Source: Spirochaetaceae bacterium
GTDB lineage: Bacteria; Spirochaetota; Spirochaetia; B11-G9
NCBI GenBank assembly: GCA_030600745.1
Contig: JAUVLL010000149.1
Span: 1-7,738, forward strand
DNA: 7,738 nucleotides
Reading direction: 5' to 3'
Shown one piece after another: positions 6,201 through 7,738 of this stretch (position 1 is the stretch's first letter; each line of letters starts with the position of its first letter). The translations under genes were made by a program, and so were the position numbers. The notes below the pieces were generated by a model. That model did no database searches and was not told the DNA's origin. It was given only the letters and a program-made list of their open reading frames with translations.

Positions 6201-7547
6201 CTATATCTTCAAAAAGAACCGTGCGATTTCAAAATAGATAGACAACCCGGCAACATCTATCACTGTTGCCATCAGCGGCCCTGACATAACAGTAGGATCA
6301 AAACCCATCCGGTGAATAAGAAGAGGTGCAAGGGTCCCTATCATATTGCTGATGAGTACAACAAATATAAGAGAGGAACCAATAATAAGACCCTGCTCAA
6401 GACCAAGTCCCGGGGGCAGAATGATGCTGCGTAAAATAATTACCACTCCTGTAATTATACCCATTAGAATGCCGACAAGAAGTTCCTTTAACATAATTAC
6501 TCCAATCTCACGAAACTGGATTTCTCCTGTTGCAAGACCGCGGATCATCAGTGTGGAGGACTGGCTGCCTGCATTGCCTCCTGTCTGGGTTATTACAGGC
6601 ATAAAGATAAACAGAAAGGCAGCACTTACTATAACTTCTTCATAATGATAAAGTACATTAGTGGTTATGGTTCCCACTAATAGCAGGACTATAAGCCACG
6701 GAACCCGTTTTCTTACCAATCCCCAAATGGATGTCGCCATATAGTTCTCAGCATCACCGGACATGGCACCCATTTTGTAGACATCTTCTGTTTGTTCGTC
6801 CCGAATTACATCTAACACATCATCGAATGTAATATCGCCGAGAAGTACGTTGTTCTGATCCACAACCGGCAGAGATACAAGATCATTAGCCTCCAATATT
6901 TTTGCAGCTTCCTCCTGGTCTGTATCTTCCCTGACAGAGATCACTTTTTCATCCATAATATCTGAAATAGTAAGATCATCTTTTGAAGAGAGAATATCCT
7001 GAATTGAGACAATCCCAATTAGCCTTTGAAGGTTGTCCAGAACGTAGATATTGTAAAGAAGTTCTACTTTGTCAGCATTCTTACGAATAAAATGCAGTGC
7101 ATTAGCCACGGTTACTGTTGATCGAATAGCCAGATATCTCGGGTTCATCAATCCTGCTGCATCATCTTCGTCAAACCGCAGCAGAAATAACGTTTCCTGT
7201 TTTGCCTTATCACTTAAACTTTCCCAGACTGTCTTTCGAATATCAGGATTAACACTCTGGACTATATCAACAAGATCATCCGGTTCCATCTCTTTAAAAA
7301 GTTGTTTTTTATTCTGTTCAGACAGGGTATGGAGTATTCTCTCCTGCTGGGAGTCGGTCAGCTCGGTTATAAGGTCTATTTTTGTTTCAAGGGGAAGATG
7401 AAGAAATACCAGACTTTCTTCATCTTCAGTAAGTATCCTCCATTCCTCTGTCAGTTCAACTATATCAATGTCTTCCAGAACTTCCCTTAAGCCTACGGGG
7501 GCCATAATCTCTTCGTATTCTCTTAGATGTTCAATCCATGTACTCAT
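6201..7547 (-). CDS. mgtE: Magnesium channel MgtE
   Basis: MgtE is a dimeric, Mg2+-gated channel of the cytoplasmic membrane that imports Mg2+ when cytosolic levels fall. At 448 aa the protein matches the family (the Thermus protein is about 450). An N-terminal superhelical domain rich in acidic residues (about 1-128, including MEPDDLVDIVQ) is followed by DDAAGLMNP (128-136), two CBS domains (about 137-193 and 196-252), the connecting helix (EDVYKMGAMSGD) and five hydrophobic segments (about 283-300, 304-325, 348-372, 386-411 and 421-443). The pore signatures are TQTGGNAGSQSS (320-331) and GFDPTVMSGPLMATVIDVAG (415-434); Asp431 matches the conserved selectivity aspartate of the family. It starts within the murB stop (ATGA overlap) behind a G-rich ribosome site, and converges on the ABC transporter operon with 92 bp between stop codons. 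No Mg2+-responsive leader lies directly upstream, because murB occupies that space. Confidence 0.95.
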   Translation of the reverse strand: MSTWIEHLREYEEIMAPVGLREVLEDIDIVELTEEWRILTEDEESLVFLHLPLETKIDLITELTDSQQERILHTLSEQNKKQLFKEMEPDDLVDIVQSVNPDIRKTVWESLSDKAKQETLFLLRFDEDDAAGLMNPRYLAIRSTVTVANALHFIRKNADKVELLYNIYVLDNLQRLIGIVSIQDILSSKDDLTISDIMDEKVISVREDTDQEEAAKILEANDLVSLPVVDQNNVLLGDITFDDVLDVIRDEQTEDVYKMGAMSGDAENYMATSIWGLVRKRVPWLIVLLLVGTITTNVLYHYEEVIVSAAFLFIFMPVITQTGGNAGSQSSTLMIRGLATGEIQFREIGVIMLKELLVGILMGIITGVVIILRSIILPPGLGLEQGLIIGSSLIFVVLISNMIGTLAPLLIHRMGFDPTVMSGPLMATVIDVAGLSIYFEIARFFLKI

Positions 7548-7738
7548 ATATCCCCCCAGTCTCCAACGAACTGTATTTCAGTTTCAAGTTCCAATCCAAG
7601 TTTTTTCTGTGCAAGTTTACGTGTATAATTAATAATTGTATTTATATCCTTCGAACTGGCATTGCCTCTGTTTACTATTATATTACCATGAAAATCTGCA
7701 ATCTGAGCATTGCCGCATGAATATCCCTTTAATCCAAG
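7544..7738 (-). CDS. murB: UDP-N-acetylenolpyruvoylglucosamine reductase, C-terminal end (partial)
   Basis: The last 64 residues of MurB, which reduces UDP-GlcNAc-enolpyruvate to UDP-MurNAc with NADPH and FAD in cytoplasmic peptidoglycan precursor synthesis. The gene enters from the right edge and ends at TGA 7546-7544. The family's C-terminal domain is recognisable: LGLKGYSCGNAQIADFHGN, then IIVNRGNASSKDI, a helix NTIINYTRKLAQKKLG, and the closing strand LELETEIQFVG, equivalent to the LEPEVRxxG end of MurB. The second glutamate of that end motif is the proton-donating residue in characterised MurB enzymes, and a Glu is retained here. Its stop overlaps the mgtE start (ATGA), so the two genes share a transcript. 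Confidence 0.9.
   Translation of the reverse strand, partial: LGLKGYSCGNAQIADFHGNIIVNRGNASSKDINTIINYTRKLAQKKLGLELETEIQFVGDWGDI
7551..7557 (-). promoter_or_regulatory. G-rich ribosome-binding site of mgtE
   Basis: On the minus strand GGGGGGA ends three bases before the mgtE ATG, within the last murB codons (W-G-D). It is G-rich and unusually close to the start compared with a normal AGGAGG site. It supports ATG 7547-7545 as the start and translational coupling to murB. Confidence 0.5.

Noticed and set aside
6346..6645. Plus-strand open frame of 99 codons inside mgtE.
   Set aside because: It is a shadow of the MgtE membrane domain, with a composition typical of an antisense frame and no ribosome site.
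7538..7720. Plus-strand open frame of 60 codons at the right end.
   Set aside because: It lies antisense to murB, whose minus-strand translation clearly matches the family; the plus-strand peptide has no recognisable features.

Overview
The window is a stretch of bacterial chromosome of low to moderate GC. It carries one complete five-component peptide/nickel-type ABC importer (encoded by four genes), a complete magnesium channel gene, two genes cut by the window edges, and one eroded intergenic region. The substrate-binding protein ends its signal peptide in ...LFAGGQK with no lipobox cysteine, a pattern I associate with spirochaete exported proteins. Together with the AT-rich composition this suggests a Spirochaetota member. 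That is an inference from one leader peptide and general style, and there is no rRNA or marker gene to confirm it.

Layout, left to right. At 3-212 (+) is the C-terminal end of a YidC/Oxa1 membrane insertase. At 213-784 there is no intact gene. Its left part holds a decayed minus-strand regulator fragment with a clear MarR/ROK-like recognition helix, and its middle holds an unidentified protein-like fragment, also on the minus strand. Between them lies an extremely AT-rich patch with an 11-bp inverted repeat. A good sigma70-type promoter (601-629) closes the region and faces the transporter operon. At 785-6108 (+) are four tightly packed genes: substrate-binding protein, DppB-type permease, DppC-type permease, and one protein in which the two ATPases (DppD-like and DppF-like) are fused. 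The junctions are an 8-nt gap, a 4-nt ATGA overlap and an 11-nt overlap, so this is almost certainly one transcript and one machine. The binding protein captures the solute in the periplasm, the two permeases form the channel, and the double ATPase drives import. The substrate cannot be told from sequence alone.

On the minus strand, converging on the transporter, are mgtE (6201-7547) and, upstream of it, the 3' end of murB (7544-7738). murB and mgtE overlap by ATGA, so the Mg2+ channel is translated from a message that also encodes a peptidoglycan precursor enzyme.

I found no CRISPR array, tRNA, rRNA, intact mobile element or obviously novel defence or biosynthetic system. The most interesting points are the gene remnants at 213-600, the unusual coupling-loop sequence of the DppC-type permease, the double-ATPase fusion with two tetracysteine clusters, and the murB-mgtE coupling.
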